DNA from: Actinomycetospora lutea
Lineage (GTDB): Bacteria; Actinomycetota; Actinomycetes; Mycobacteriales; Pseudonocardiaceae
Direction of reading: 5' to 3'
Assembly: GCF_028737205.1 (NCBI RefSeq)
Contig: NZ_JAQZAL010000034.1
Location: forward strand, 1 to 63,100
Length of the DNA: 63,100 bases
Shown here: piece after piece, positions 46,054-54,796 of the stretch
How positions within the stretch are numbered: position 1 is the first letter of the stretch
Layout: the number at the start of each line of letters is the position of its first letter
Program-made: the position numbers and the translations under genes
Notes under the pieces: model-generated
Told to the model about the DNA's origin: nothing
The model's database searches: none
The model's input: only the letters and a program-made list of their open reading frames with translations

Positions 46054-47556
46054 CTACTCCCCGCGGCGGGCCCTCCACGTGGCGAGCAGACCGGTCGCGA
46101 CCGCCCCGGCCAGCGACAGCCCGGACAGCGCGAGCAGGTACGCGGCGAGCCACACGTGCTTGAACACCTCGACGTAGCCGTCCCCGGCGACCGCGACGAC
46201 GACGAGCCCGAGCGCGGTGCCGGCGGCCAGCCCCGCGGCGAGCGACCAGCGCCCCGCGCGGCCCTGCCACCGCGCGGTCGCCGCCGCGGCGAGGGCGACC
46301 ACCACCAGCGCGGTCGGCAACCACGGCGGGAGGCGGGGGTCGGCGAGGACCTGCGCGAGGTCGGGCTGGCGCGCCCCCGACCAGCCGGGGTTCCCCGAGG
46401 GCGCCGAGAGCCTCGACGGCGAGGCCGGTCCGGAGTCGAGGTAGGGGAGGTCGGCGAGCGTCGTGGCCTGCAGTCCGACGCCGACCGCCCGCGCCGCGAC
46501 CGCCGGGTGCTCGGCGAGCAGCAGCAGCGCCGCGCGTCGCGTCTCGGCGGGCCGGTCGAGGATCGCGCCCTCCCACCACGGCGTGTTGTCCGGGCGCGGC
46601 GGGCCGTTGAAGTAGCCGTTGCCGGTGAGCGCGACGGCGTCGGGCGGCAGGCCCAGCTCGGCGGCCGCGGGCGGGCCGAGCTCGAGCAGGACGGTGGTGA
46701 AGACCAGGTTGTGCGCGTTGACGGACCCGTAGAACTCCTGCTGGCGCTCGAGCGCGGCCGTCACGGGCAGGACGGCCACGAAGGCCGTCACGACGGCGAG
46801 CGCGGGACCGGCGCGGCGCGCGTGCCGGACGCCGACGGCCGTGAGCGCGCAGACAAGTACCGCCGCGGCGAGCACCGGGACGTAGGCGACCTTCGCGGTG
46901 GTCGCGACCAGCCCGCCGACGGCGGTGAGCACGAGCGCCGTGACCCGCGCGGACCGGTGATCGGGGCGGGTCGCGAGCACCGCGGCGACGCCGACCCCGA
47001 CCGTCAGGGTGCCGAGCAGACCGCCGGGCTCGTTGTAGGTGGAGACGAAGAAGCGCGGGAAGGTGGCCGCCGCGAGCGGGAGCACCGGGACCGCGACGGC
47101 GAGCGCGCGTCGTCGCCCCGCGGCCGATGCGGCCCACGCGCCGGCACCCACGACCAGGCCGACCAGCAGCGCGTACGTCCACCCGAGCACCACCGGCGAC
47201 CACGTGCCCGACGTGAGGTGCGTCGTGGCGCGCGCGATCACCAGCGAGGAGGACGGGACCGGGTCGGCACAGGTCGGCGGGCCGATCGCGTACGAGCGGA
47301 CCCAGCCCTCCTGCCAGCTGGCGAAGCCGTCGAGGGTGTCGGGTCGCAGCCCCGCGCCGCAGTAGAGGCGGTAGCCGTCGCCGTTGTCCTCGACGCCCAG
47401 CGGGCTCCCGCGGAACAGCCGGGCACCGAGCACGACCACCAGCGACGCGGCGAGTCCGGCGACGACACCGAGCAGGACGCGGTGCGCCCGCTGCGCGGGT
47501 GGCCCCGGCCGGGAGGTCTCGCTCGTGTCGGTCACGTCCGCCGTCCCGGTGGCCAT
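46054..47556 (-). CDS. Polytopic membrane protein, possibly a C-type glycosyltransferase relative
   Basis: This 500-residue protein has about nine or ten predicted transmembrane helices (VLLGVVAGLAASLVVVLGAR, GWTYALLVGLVVGAGAWAAS, VPVLAAAVLVCALTAVG, LPTALVVVALAAAATARW) and long extracytoplasmic loops, one with WWEGAILDRP. The layout resembles actinobacterial integral membrane glycosyltransferases or their paralogues, but no catalytic DD/DE motif is obvious after the first helix, so no function is assigned. ATG 47556 gives a short Thr/Ser-rich cytoplasmic start. Confidence 0.6.
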   Translation of the reverse strand: MATGTADVTDTSETSRPGPPAQRAHRVLLGVVAGLAASLVVVLGARLFRGSPLGVEDNGDGYRLYCGAGLRPDTLDGFASWQEGWVRSYAIGPPTCADPVPSSSLVIARATTHLTSGTWSPVVLGWTYALLVGLVVGAGAWAASAAGRRRALAVAVPVLPLAAATFPRFFVSTYNEPGGLLGTLTVGVGVAAVLATRPDHRSARVTALVLTAVGGLVATTAKVAYVPVLAAAVLVCALTAVGVRHARRAGPALAVVTAFVAVLPVTAALERQQEFYGSVNAHNLVFTTVLLELGPPAAAELGLPPDAVALTGNGYFNGPPRPDNTPWWEGAILDRPAETRRAALLLLAEHPAVAARAVGVGLQATTLADLPYLDSGPASPSRLSAPSGNPGWSGARQPDLAQVLADPRLPPWLPTALVVVALAAAATARWQGRAGRWSLAAGLAAGTALGLVVVAVAGDGYVEVFKHVWLAAYLLALSGLSLAGAVATGLLATWRARRGE

Positions 47557-47585
47557 CGGCGCCCATGATGCCCGAGGGGCGCGGG

Positions 47586-48130
47586 TCAGCTCCGGGCCCG
47601 GTGCAGGTCGAGCAGCAGCGCGATCTCGGCGCCGTGGTGCAGCAGCTCGCGGTGGATGTGCAGCACGAGCATCGCCATCGGCGCGTCGGCGTAGGGCCCC
47701 TCGCTCGGCCCGCACGGCGCCTCGAGGTCGGCCTCGCGCACGCCCGCGGTCCACGCCGCGTAGGCGTCGTCGAGCTGGACGAGGGCCTCGCGAGCGGTCG
47801 CGGCGTAGTGGTGGGTGGCGTAGTCGACCGGGGGGCCGCCGAAGTGTCCCGCGACGCGCATCCCGAGCACGCCGACGATGACGTGCCCGAGGCGCCAGGC
47901 GATGGTCGTGACGGGCGGGGGTCCGGCTCCGGGAACGCGAAGTCGATCACCAGGTCACCCGCGCCCGCCGCCATCGGCGTCGTCGCCTCCGCGCGGGGCC
48001 GCACGCCCCACGCGCCCGGGGCGGGCTCCCACGCGTACTGCTCGTCGGTCAGCCCGTCCAGGCGTGGGCGCCACACGCGCCACGGGAAGTCGACCTGGTC
48101 GAGCAGCAGGGCGTTCCAGTCCAGGGCCAC
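47586..48130 (-). pseudogene. DinB-like gene with a one-base frameshift
   Basis: The first frame starts at GTG 48130 (MALDWNALLLDQVDFPWRVW, EQYAWEPAPGAWGVRP) and fits up to FAFPEPDP. The DinB fold then continues in another frame as VTTIAWRLGHVIVGVLGMRV, HFGGPP, ADAPMAMLVLHIHRELLHHGAEIALLLDLHR. Adding one base to the five-base run at 47917-47921 joins them into about 181 residues. DinB-like proteins are metal-binding four-helix bundles, some acting as thiol transferases. Either an assembly error or a recent lesion is possible; every other part looks intact. Confidence 0.75.
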
Positions 48131-48136
48131 GCCGTG

Positions 48137-48142
48137 ACGGTA
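48137..48142 (-). promoter_or_regulatory. -10 box for the DinB-like gene
   Basis: TACCGT on the minus strand is 6 nt before the GTG at 48130, again the leaderless spacing. Confidence 0.35.
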
Positions 48143-48239
48143 GCGAGGGGGACCGACGGCCCTGCCCGGTCGGACGGGGACGTCAGGACCGTGGGCGCAG
48201 CAGACTGTGTGCTGCCGATCACTCCAGGAGGTTCACCAT

Positions 48240-49412
48240 ATGAGCAGGACGATCGACGGATCCGGGATCGACCAGGTACTGGCGGGCGCGGTCGAGGCCG
48301 GGGCCGTGCCGCACGTCGTCGCGATCGCCGCCGACGCCGACGGCGTGTTCTACGAGGGCGGCTCCGGGCCGCGGGCCGTGGGTGAGGACGACCAGGTCTC
48401 CGGCAGCACCCACTTCCGGATCATGTCGATGACCAAGATGATCGCCACGACCACCGCATTGCAGCAGGTGGAGCGCGGCGAGCTGGACCTCGACGCGCCG
48501 GTCGAGGAGTACGTCCCGTCGTTCGCCGGGATCCAGGTGCTCGACGGCTTCGACGGCGACGCCCCCCGGCTGCGCGAGCCCGCGAGCAAGGCCACCGTCA
48601 AGCAGCTCGTCACCCACACCTCGGGCCTGAGCTACTGGTTCTGGAACGCCGACATCGGCCGGTACGAGCAGCTCACGGGGCACCCGAACGTGGTGCCCGG
48701 CGACAAGCGGGCGCTCTTCGCGCCGACGGTCGCCGACCCGGGCACGCGCTTCGAGTACGGCATCAACACCGACTGGCTCGGCCAGGTCGTCGAGGCCGTC
48801 GCGGGCACGACGCTCGACGTCGTCATCAAGGAGAACGTCACCGGCCCGCTCGGCATGGACGACACGATGTTCGCCCTCGACGACGGTCGGCAGGGCAACA
48901 AGACCCCGGTGCACGTGCGCGGCGAGGACGGCGCGTGGATGTCGGTCGGCAACTTCCTCCCGGACCACCCCGAGTGGTGGCCCGGCGGGCACGGCCTGCA
49001 CTCGACGCCCCGGGACTACATCCGTTTCGAGCGCGCCCTGCTGCGCGGCGGCGAGCTCGACGGGACGCGGATCCTGCGCCAGGAGACCGTCGACGCCGCG
49101 TTCTCCGACCAGCTCGGCGGCCTCCCGCTGCCGGAGGAGATCGCGAGCGCCGACCCCGCGACCACCGACACGCTGCACCTCGGTCCGGGCTGGACCTGGG
49201 GCTACGGGCTGCTGCTCAACACCGAGGACGTCCCCGGCCGTCGGCGGGCGTGGAGCGGTGCGTGGGCCGGCCTGCTCAACACGCACTTCTGGATCGACCG
49301 CACGACGGGCATCTGCGCGTCGATCTACACCAACTCGCTGCCGTTCATCTCCGAGCACGAGGCGTGGAAGCTCTACGGCGACTTCGAGTCGGCGCTCTAC
49401 GCGGCCCTGTGA
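48240..49412 (+). CDS. Serine hydrolase of the beta-lactamase/EstB family (LipP-like)
   Basis: This 390-residue esterase is related to class C beta-lactamases. The nucleophile motif S63-M-T-K66 is followed by a Tyr motif in the RFEYGINTDWLGQVVEA region and WTWGYGLLLN near the C-terminus. It has no signal peptide. ATG 48240 follows AGGAGG at 48226-48231. The gene lies between nei and tig in order, where M. tuberculosis has lipP (Rv2463, from memory), so it may be the orthologue; substrate unknown. Confidence 0.87.
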   Translation: MSRTIDGSGIDQVLAGAVEAGAVPHVVAIAADADGVFYEGGSGPRAVGEDDQVSGSTHFRIMSMTKMIATTTALQQVERGELDLDAPVEEYVPSFAGIQVLDGFDGDAPRLREPASKATVKQLVTHTSGLSYWFWNADIGRYEQLTGHPNVVPGDKRALFAPTVADPGTRFEYGINTDWLGQVVEAVAGTTLDVVIKENVTGPLGMDDTMFALDDGRQGNKTPVHVRGEDGAWMSVGNFLPDHPEWWPGGHGLHSTPRDYIRFERALLRGGELDGTRILRQETVDAAFSDQLGGLPLPEEIASADPATTDTLHLGPGWTWGYGLLLNTEDVPGRRRAWSGAWAGLLNTHFWIDRTTGICASIYTNSLPFISEHEAWKLYGDFESALYAAL

Positions 49413-49470
49413 GGTCCGTGTGACCGGGGACCGTTTGCGTTGTCGTTAGCGGTGCTATGGACTGGGGGCC

Positions 49471-50469
49471 ATGCTCCGTGACAGGCGCGTCGGTCCCGTG
49501 GCGCGGCCGACCGGCGTCGCGGGGCCGTCGCGGACCTTTCTCGTCCCCGTGCTCAGCGTCCTGTTCGTGCCCGTCTACGCGTCCGGGTTCGTCGTCGGCA
49601 AGATCGCCACCGCACACATGGCGGTCCCGACGGTGCTGCTGTGGCGGTTCCTCATCGCGCTGGTCGTGGTGCTGGTCGCCGTCGTCGTGATGCGCCCGGC
49701 CCTGCCGAGCGGACGGGCCTGGGGTCACCTCGTCGTGACCGCCCTGCTGCTGCAGGTCGGGCAGTTCGCCTTCTGCTACTCGGGCCTGGCCGCGGGCGTG
49801 CCAGCCGGCGTCACGAGCCTCGTGCTCGGCATGGCGCCCCTGCTCGTCGGCCTGCTCACGCCGCTGGTGCTCGCGACCCGCCTCGGCGCCGCGCCGGTCA
49901 TCGGCCTGATCGTCGGGGCCTGCGGGGTCTACATCGTCCTGTCCGACCGGCTCGGCGGTGACCTCGGCGCGACGATCGTGCTGCCGGTGCTGGGCGCGCT
50001 GTCGATGGCCGCCGGCACGCTGTACCAGAAGCGGTTCAACGACGACACGCCCGTCGCCACGAGCGTCGCGGTGCAGATGGGGACCTCGCTCGTCGTCACC
50101 GCTGCCGCGATGCCGTTCCTGGGCGCGTTCCTCGGTGCCGCCTGGCTGCCCTCCGACGCGGCGGGCTGGTGGACCTCCGCGTGGCTCGGCGTCGTGAACT
50201 CGGCGGGCGCCTTCGTGCTCATGTTCGTCCTGCTGCGGTGGCGCTCCACGGTGCACGTCAGCTCGCTGCTCAACCTCGTCCCGGCGGTCACCGCGCTCGC
50301 CGCCGTCCCGATCCTCGGCGAGCCGCTCACGCTGCACGCCCTCGCCGGGCTCGCCGTCGCGCTGCTCGGCATGTACATCGGGCTCGGGCTGGTGGGGCGA
50401 CGACGAGGACCCGACCTCACGCACCCGGCACGGACGGACAGGACGGGTGCCTGTGCGGATCGCGCATGA
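49471..50469 (+). CDS. EamA/DMT family transporter
   Basis: This 332-residue inner-membrane transporter has ten predicted spans in two EamA repeats: VLSVLFVPVYASGFVVGKIA to LVLGMAPLLVGLLTPLVLA, and GALSMAAGTLYQKRF to LNLVPAVTALAAVPILGEPL. The second repeat contains the family motif PVxxALxxxxxLGE. Such proteins export amino acids or small metabolites. The hydrophilic last 25 residues are cytoplasmic. ATG 49471 follows GGGGG. Confidence 0.9.
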   Translation: MLRDRRVGPVARPTGVAGPSRTFLVPVLSVLFVPVYASGFVVGKIATAHMAVPTVLLWRFLIALVVVLVAVVVMRPALPSGRAWGHLVVTALLLQVGQFAFCYSGLAAGVPAGVTSLVLGMAPLLVGLLTPLVLATRLGAAPVIGLIVGACGVYIVLSDRLGGDLGATIVLPVLGALSMAAGTLYQKRFNDDTPVATSVAVQMGTSLVVTAAAMPFLGAFLGAAWLPSDAAGWWTSAWLGVVNSAGAFVLMFVLLRWRSTVHVSSLLNLVPAVTALAAVPILGEPLTLHALAGLAVALLGMYIGLGLVGRRRGPDLTHPARTDRTGACADRA

Positions 50470-50578
50470 CCACGACGTCGCCGCACGGCCCGGGCGTCCG
50501 GGGTGGACCCGGCACCGATGAGGTTTCCGCGGCGCGGTCGTCGGTACCTGTGACATCGACTCACGGGAGGCCGGCACG

Positions 50579-51142
50579 ATGCGGAAACTGATCTTCGGGA
50601 CGAACGTGACGCTGGACGGCTACGTCGCCGCGCCCGGCGACGATCTCGGCTGGAGCGCGCCGAGCGACGAGCTGTTCGCGTGGTGGCTCGACCAGGAGCG
50701 GGCGATCAGCCTGTCGCTGTACGGGCGCAAGCTCTGGGAGACCATGAGCGCCCACTGGCCGACCGGCGACCAGCAGCCGGGCGCCACCCCGGCGCAGATC
50801 GAGTTCGCGCGGAACTGGCGCGACACGCCGAAGGTGGTGTTCTCGTCGACCGTCGAGGAGGTCGACGGGAACACTCGCCTGGTCAGCGGTGACGCGGCGG
50901 CCGAGATCGCTCGGCTCAGGGCCGGGGACGGTGGTCCCATGCGGGTCGGTGGCGCGTCGCTCGCCGGGGCGGCGATGCGCGGCGGGCTGGTCGACGAGTA
51001 CGCGATCGTCACCCACCCGGTCCTGGTCGGCGGCGGCACACCGGTCTTCGGCGCGCTGGACAGCTGGATGAACCTGGACCTGGTGGAGACGCGGACGTTT
51101 CCCGGCGGTGTGGTGCTGACCCGGTACCAGACGAGGCGATGA
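50579..51142 (+). CDS. RibD C-terminal/dihydrofolate reductase-like protein
   Basis: This 187-residue protein has the RibD reductase fold used by NADPH-dependent reductases, seen in MRKLIFGTNVTLDGYVAAPG, SLYGRKLWETM, VVFSSTVEEVDGNTRLV and a final LVDEYAIVTHPVLVGGGTPVF. Stand-alone members of this family commonly neighbour SigG/SigJ-type ECF sigma genes in actinobacteria, as here, where the sigma gene converges on it 45 nt away. The true substrate is unknown. GGGAGG lies 8-9 nt before ATG 50579. Confidence 0.88.
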   Translation: MRKLIFGTNVTLDGYVAAPGDDLGWSAPSDELFAWWLDQERAISLSLYGRKLWETMSAHWPTGDQQPGATPAQIEFARNWRDTPKVVFSSTVEEVDGNTRLVSGDAAAEIARLRAGDGGPMRVGGASLAGAAMRGGLVDEYAIVTHPVLVGGGTPVFGALDSWMNLDLVETRTFPGGVVLTRYQTRR

Positions 51143-51187
51143 GCACGACGTGACGCGGGGCTCCTCGACGGTTGGGGGCCCGTTCGT

Positions 51188-52201
51188 TCAGAGCGTCGCG
51201 GGCAGACCCAGCCACGGCTTGTCGGTCGCCTCGAATCCGGTGAGCTCGGCGACCTTCCCGTCCACGACGTGCAGGACCGCGATGTTCAACAACCGGTACT
51301 GGTCGTCGTCGGGGGCGCGGAGGTACAGCCCGGCGGCGGGCATGCGGTTGACGGTCGTGGCGATGCAGCGCCAGTCGTCGTGGCCGCGCCGGAAGAGCCC
51401 TCCGGACAGCCACCCGTCGACCGCGTCCTTCGCCGTCGTGGTCACCGTGCCCGGATCGGGCACCATCGCGAAGCGCAGGTCGTCGCGCAGCAGGGACGTC
51501 AGCCCCGCGAGGTCGTTGCGCTCATGAGCATCCATGTACGACCTGACCACGCCGCGCTCGTCGTTCGACAGCTCGTGCGTGGCGGGGCTGCGCCAGTCGA
51601 GGCGGCGGCCGGGCAGCTGGTCGCGCATCGTCGCGCGGGCCCGCTGGAGGGCGCTGGTCACCGAGGCGACGGTCAGCTCGAGGGCGTCCGCGGTCCTCGA
51701 CGCCGGCCAACCGAGGACGTCGCGCAGGATCAGCACCGCCCGCTGCCGCGGCGGCAGGTGCTGGACGGCCACGATGAACGCCAGCTCGATCGTCTCTCTC
51801 GCCACCACCGATTCCTGCGGGTCCACGGGGAGCATCTGGTCGGGGTACGGCTGCAGGTGGGGCAGCTCGGAACCCGGGTCCGGCAGCTCGAACGGTACGG
51901 GTGCGCGATCCTTGCGCTTCTCGAGGAAGTCGAGGCAGGCGTTCGTCGCGATCCGGTACAGCCAGGTCCGGAGCGTGGCGCGGCCCTGGAACGACTCGCG
52001 CTTGTTCCACGCGCGCAGGAACGTCTCCTGCGTCAGGTCCTGCGCGTCCTCGTAGTTCGCGAGCATGCGATAGCAGTGCACCTGCAGCTCACGTCGGTGG
52101 CGCTCCGTGAGGAGCGCGAACTGCGCCGGGTCCCCGGCGCGCACCGCCGCGAGGAACGTGGCCTCGTCGGTGCCCAGCAGTCCGGCGTCGGTCATGGTCA
52201 T
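51188..52201 (-). CDS. ECF sigma factor with SnoaL-like C-terminal domain (SigG/SigJ type)
   Basis: This 337-residue extracytoplasmic-function sigma factor has region 2 (FALLTERHRRELQVHCYRML, YEDAQDLTQETFLRAWNKR, LRTWLYRIATNACLDFL) and region 4 (LPPRQRAVLILRDVLGWPAS, VASVTSALQRARATMRD). The last 120 residues form a SnoaL/NTF2-like domain (MDAHERNDLAGLTSLLRDDL, AVLHVVDGKVAELTGFE) that in such sigma factors controls activity without a classical anti-sigma factor. ATG 52201 has AGGA upstream; ATG 52195 is also possible. A candidate ECF promoter lies at 52583. Confidence 0.93.
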   Translation of the reverse strand: MTMTDAGLLGTDEATFLAAVRAGDPAQFALLTERHRRELQVHCYRMLANYEDAQDLTQETFLRAWNKRESFQGRATLRTWLYRIATNACLDFLEKRKDRAPVPFELPDPGSELPHLQPYPDQMLPVDPQESVVARETIELAFIVAVQHLPPRQRAVLILRDVLGWPASRTADALELTVASVTSALQRARATMRDQLPGRRLDWRSPATHELSNDERGVVRSYMDAHERNDLAGLTSLLRDDLRFAMVPDPGTVTTTAKDAVDGWLSGGLFRRGHDDWRCIATTVNRMPAAGLYLRAPDDDQYRLLNIAVLHVVDGKVAELTGFEATDKPWLGLPATL

Positions 52202-52364
52202 CGATCCTTCCCCCGGGTGCGACGGCCTACCAGGACCGACGACGTGGCGGAGGATTCCTGATCGGTGACGCCGCGGACACCGGGCGAGCGGTCACGTCCG
52301 CGGCGGCCGGCGGGGAGACCGGTCGTGTTCCCGATCGGCATCGCGGTGACCTGCACCGACGGTG

Positions 52365-52438
52365 TGGAGCGGGCGACGGGAATCGAACCCGCGTAGCCAG
52401 TTTGGAAGACTGGGGCTCTACCATTGAGCTACGCCCGC
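52365..52438 (-). tRNA. tRNA-Gly (anticodon TCC)
   Basis: The acceptor arms GCGGGCG and CGCCCGC pair, with U as discriminator and the CCA end encoded (52365-52367). The D arm is GCTC-AATGGTA-GAGC, the anticodon arm CCAGT-CTTCCAA-ACTGG with TCC, and the T arm GCGGG-TTCGATT-CCCGT. It reads GGA codons. Confidence 0.95.
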
Positions 52439-52582
52439 GACGGGCCATCGGGCCCGGTTCCACCGTAGCGGATGCGCCCTCCCCGCCCTGTCCGGTGGGT
52501 CGAGCGGCGCCCTCGCGGCCGACGGCCGGCGGCCGCACCACGGCTTCGTGAACGATCAGGATCGGAACTTGACCGATCGACT

Positions 52583-52607
52583 GGAACGGTCCTCCCGGAG
52601 TGACGTC
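52583..52607 (+). promoter_or_regulatory. Candidate ECF sigma promoter
   Basis: GGAAC (52583-52587), a 16-bp spacer and CGTC (52604-52607) match the general ECF promoter plan. A second GGAAC sits at 52564. The predicted start is about 70 nt before the 24-codon ORF at 52687. The ECF sigma gene lies about 380 nt away in the opposite direction. Confidence 0.4.
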
Positions 52608-52686
52608 CTACGGATAGGCGACGGTAGGGACCGGCTCCTCACCACCATGGGGAGACGGAGCCGCACAACGGAGGAAGGAGACCGGG

Positions 52687-52761
52687 ATGAGCACCGCCAC
52701 GGAGGTCGTCGACAGGGTCGAGGGCATCGAGGACGACCACATCGTCCGCGGGCTGGACTGA
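52687..52761 (+). CDS. Putative 24-residue peptide gene
   Basis: The ORF encodes MSTATEVVDRVEGIEDDHIV followed by RGLD. It has an unusually strong ribosome site (GGAGGAAGGAG, 52670-52680, 6 nt before ATG) and an ECF-like promoter about 80 nt upstream. The peptide is acidic, with no Cys and no signal peptide. It is too short to be recognised; it could be a regulatory peptide or a leader-type precursor, but no modifying enzyme lies beside it. tRNA-Pro begins 74 nt later. Confidence 0.45.
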   Translation: MSTATEVVDRVEGIEDDHIVRGLD

Positions 52762-52820
52762 GCTCTCGCGCGACACCGGACCGGGAGGCAGCGGCGCCTC
52801 CGCGGTCCCCGCGCCTCGCC

Positions 52821-52826
52821 CCTAGA
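52821..52826 (+). promoter_or_regulatory. -10 box of tRNA-Pro
   Basis: TAGACT stands 8 nt before the first base of tRNA-Pro. The extended sequence TAGACTCGCCG recurs at 55983 before tig, pointing to the same housekeeping sigma. Confidence 0.45.
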
Positions 52827-52834
52827 CTCGCCGT

Positions 52835-52910
52835 CACGGGGTGTGGCGCAGCTTGGTAGCGCACTCGCTTTGGGAGCGAGGGGCCGTCGGTTCGAATCCG
52901 GCCACCCCGA
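52835..52910 (+). tRNA. tRNA-Pro (anticodon TGG)
   Basis: The acceptor CGGGGTG pairs with CACCCCG and A is the discriminator; CCA is not encoded (CCG follows). The anticodon arm is CTCGC-TTTGGGA-GCGAG with TGG, and the T arm GTCGG-TTCGAAT-CCGGC. It reads CCA and other CCN codons. Confidence 0.95.
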
Positions 52911-53018
52911 CCGTGTGCAACCGGCGTGGACTCGACCGCCGACACCGCCCGCCACGCCGCCGGAGTGACGTGCGAGGTCCTCCGCCGTCGGCTCGTCGCG
53001 CAGGACGAGGTGGTGCCC

Positions 53019-53456
53019 GTGCCCAGGTTCAGCTTCCGGGTCGACGTGCGCGAGCCGCCCGAGCGCGTCATCGGCGCGATGGTCGACTTCTCGGAGCGCC
53101 GCCCGGAGATCTGGCCGAACCTCACCGCCCGCCTGTTCCGGGTGCACGCCCTCGGGCCCGGGAGCGCCGACGTCACCGAGGGGACCGCGCTGCCCGGCGT
53201 GGACGTGTGGGAGCGCGTGTCCTACGAGTGGACCGACTCGGTCGTCCGCGGCGTGCTCACGGACGGGAGGATCTTCGCGCCGGGCGGCACGTTCGAGTTC
53301 CGCGTCGAACCGCGCGGCGAGGGCAGCCGCATCACCCAGGACTACGACCGGCGGTCGAGGACGGTCCTGGGCCGCTGTCTCGGCGCCGTGTTCCAGATGA
53401 GCGGTGGCGCCCCGATCAGGCGGACCTTCCTGCAGGTCTACGGCCGACCCGACTGA
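53019..53456 (+). CDS. SRPBCC/START-like protein
   Basis: This 145-residue protein resembles the SRPBCC fold, a helix-grip cavity that binds hydrophobic ligands. Seen are FSFRVDVREPPERVIGAMVD at the start, an alternating strand middle (RGVLTDGRIFAPGGTFEFRV, GSRITQDYDRRS), and a C-terminal long helix. GTG 53019 was chosen because GAGGTGG ends 5 nt before it; earlier GTG codons at 53010 and 53013, or 52926, would extend it. The ligand is unknown. Confidence 0.65.
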   Translation: MPRFSFRVDVREPPERVIGAMVDFSERRPEIWPNLTARLFRVHALGPGSADVTEGTALPGVDVWERVSYEWTDSVVRGVLTDGRIFAPGGTFEFRVEPRGEGSRITQDYDRRSRTVLGRCLGAVFQMSGGAPIRRTFLQVYGRPD

Positions 53457-53545
53457 TCACCACCGCACGCGGAGCAGGAGAAGGCTTGTGGCCCCCGCCG
53501 GGGGCGCAGGAGGGTGACCTCCTCGCACTCACCACGGAGGTGCCC

Positions 53546-53947
53546 GTGACCACCAAGAGCACGCCCGTCGAGCTGACCGTCGTCGACACCACCACCGAGG
53601 CCTGGCAGGGCTTCCCGGTCGAGTACATCGGGGCGAACCTCGAGCACGTCCCGCTCGTCCAGGACCCCGAGACGGGCATGACCGTGCTCAAGATGGTCTA
53701 CCGCGCGGGCTTCACCAACCCGTGGCACAGCCACCCCTGCGCCCACGGCGTCTACGTCCTCGAGGGCGTGCTCAACACCCACCAGGGCGACTACCCGGCG
53801 GGCAGCTTCGTGTGGTTCCCCGAGGGCGGGGTCATGCAGCACGGGGCGACCCAGGACCAGGACGTCACGTTCCTGTTCATGACGAACAAGCCGTTCGACA
53901 TCCACTTCGTCGGTGACGAGAGCGATCCGCAGGCGCCGACGATGTGA
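53546..53947 (+). CDS. Cupin domain protein
   Basis: This 133-residue single-domain cupin has the first cupin motif NPWHSHPCAHGVYVLEGVL with two His and Glu as metal ligands and the second motif FVWFPEGGVMQHGATQDQD with the third His. It resembles the acetylacetone dioxygenase-like or DUF4437 cupins. GTG 53546 follows GGAGG by 5 nt. A Zn or Fe enzyme, or a small-molecule sensor, is possible. Confidence 0.85.
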   Translation: MTTKSTPVELTVVDTTTEAWQGFPVEYIGANLEHVPLVQDPETGMTVLKMVYRAGFTNPWHSHPCAHGVYVLEGVLNTHQGDYPAGSFVWFPEGGVMQHGATQDQDVTFLFMTNKPFDIHFVGDESDPQAPTM

Positions 53948-54112
53948 TCCCCCGTGCCCGGTTCCCGCGGGCGACCGGGCACGATGGCGGCGAGCGGTTC
54001 ACGCGAGCAGCCGCCCCGGCGGCCCTGCCGTGCAGATGGCTCTTCACCGGCAGGGCCGCCACTTCCTCCCCACGGCCACGAATGCGCTCGCCCCGCCCGG
54101 GAGGATCGTGTC

Positions 54113-54475
54113 GTGACCACGACCACCGAGATCCACGGCGTCCCCGTGCTCGTCCTCGACCGCGAGGGTCCGACGATCCGCGACGAGGCGACGGCGCTCG
54201 ACGTCATCGGCGAGACGTACGGCACGGACGTCGACGTCGTCGCGGTGCCCGTGGAGCGCCTCGACCCGGCGTTCGCGCAGCTCGCGAGCGGGGTGGCCGG
54301 CGCGGTGGTGCAGAAGTTCGTCAACTACCGGCTGCGCCTGGTGATCGTGGGCGCGCTGACCGACACGTCCGGGCCCGTCGAGGACTGGGTGCGCGAGGCG
54401 AACGAGGGGCGCGAGCTGTGGTTCGTCGCGGATCTCGCGGAGCTGGAGCAGCGGCTCAGCGCGGCGCGTACATGA
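54113..54475 (+). CDS. DUF4180 protein
   Basis: This 120-residue protein matches DUF4180 in length and pattern: [60 protein letters not shown] and [20 protein letters not shown]. The family has an alpha/beta fold, often linked to regulatory STAS-like proteins; its function is unknown. GGGAGG lies 8 nt before GTG 54113. The last 20 bases overlap the opposing YnfA gene. Confidence 0.85.
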   Translation: MTTTTEIHGVPVLVLDREGPTIRDEATALDVIGETYGTDVDVVAVPVERLDPAFAQLASGVAGAVVQKFVNYRLRLVIVGALTDTSGPVEDWVREANEGRELWFVADLAELEQRLSAART

Positions 54476-54782
54476 TGACGCCGACGCCGACGAGGCAGAG
54501 CGCGGCGCCGACCAGGTCGTAGCGGTCGGGCCGGTAGCCGTCGAGCACCACGCCCCAGGCCAGCGAGCCCGCGACGAACACCCCGCCGTAGGCGGCCAGC
54601 ACGCGGCCGAAGGCGGCGTCGGGCTGGAACGCGGCGACGAAGCCGTAGAGCCCGAGGGCGAGGACGCCGAGCGCGGCGAACCACCACGCCCGGCCCTCGC
54701 GCATCGCCTGCCACACCAGCCAGGCGCCGCCGATCTCCAGGACCGCGGCGAGGACGAAGAGCGCGACGGAGCGGGCGGTCAC
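54456..54782 (-). CDS. YnfA family (UPF0060) small membrane protein
   Basis: This 108-residue inner-membrane protein has four predicted spans, as in the YnfA family, which is related to small multidrug resistance transporters. The signature [66 protein letters not shown] is clear. GTG 54782 is the start. Physiological substrates are not known. It overlaps the DUF4180 gene tail to tail. Confidence 0.93.
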   Translation of the reverse strand: MTARSVALFVLAAVLEIGGAWLVWQAMREGRAWWFAALGVLALGLYGFVAAFQPDAAFGRVLAAYGGVFVAGSLAWGVVLDGYRPDRYDLVGAALCLVGVGVIMYAPR

Positions 54783-54796
54783 GGGGCGGACGCTAG

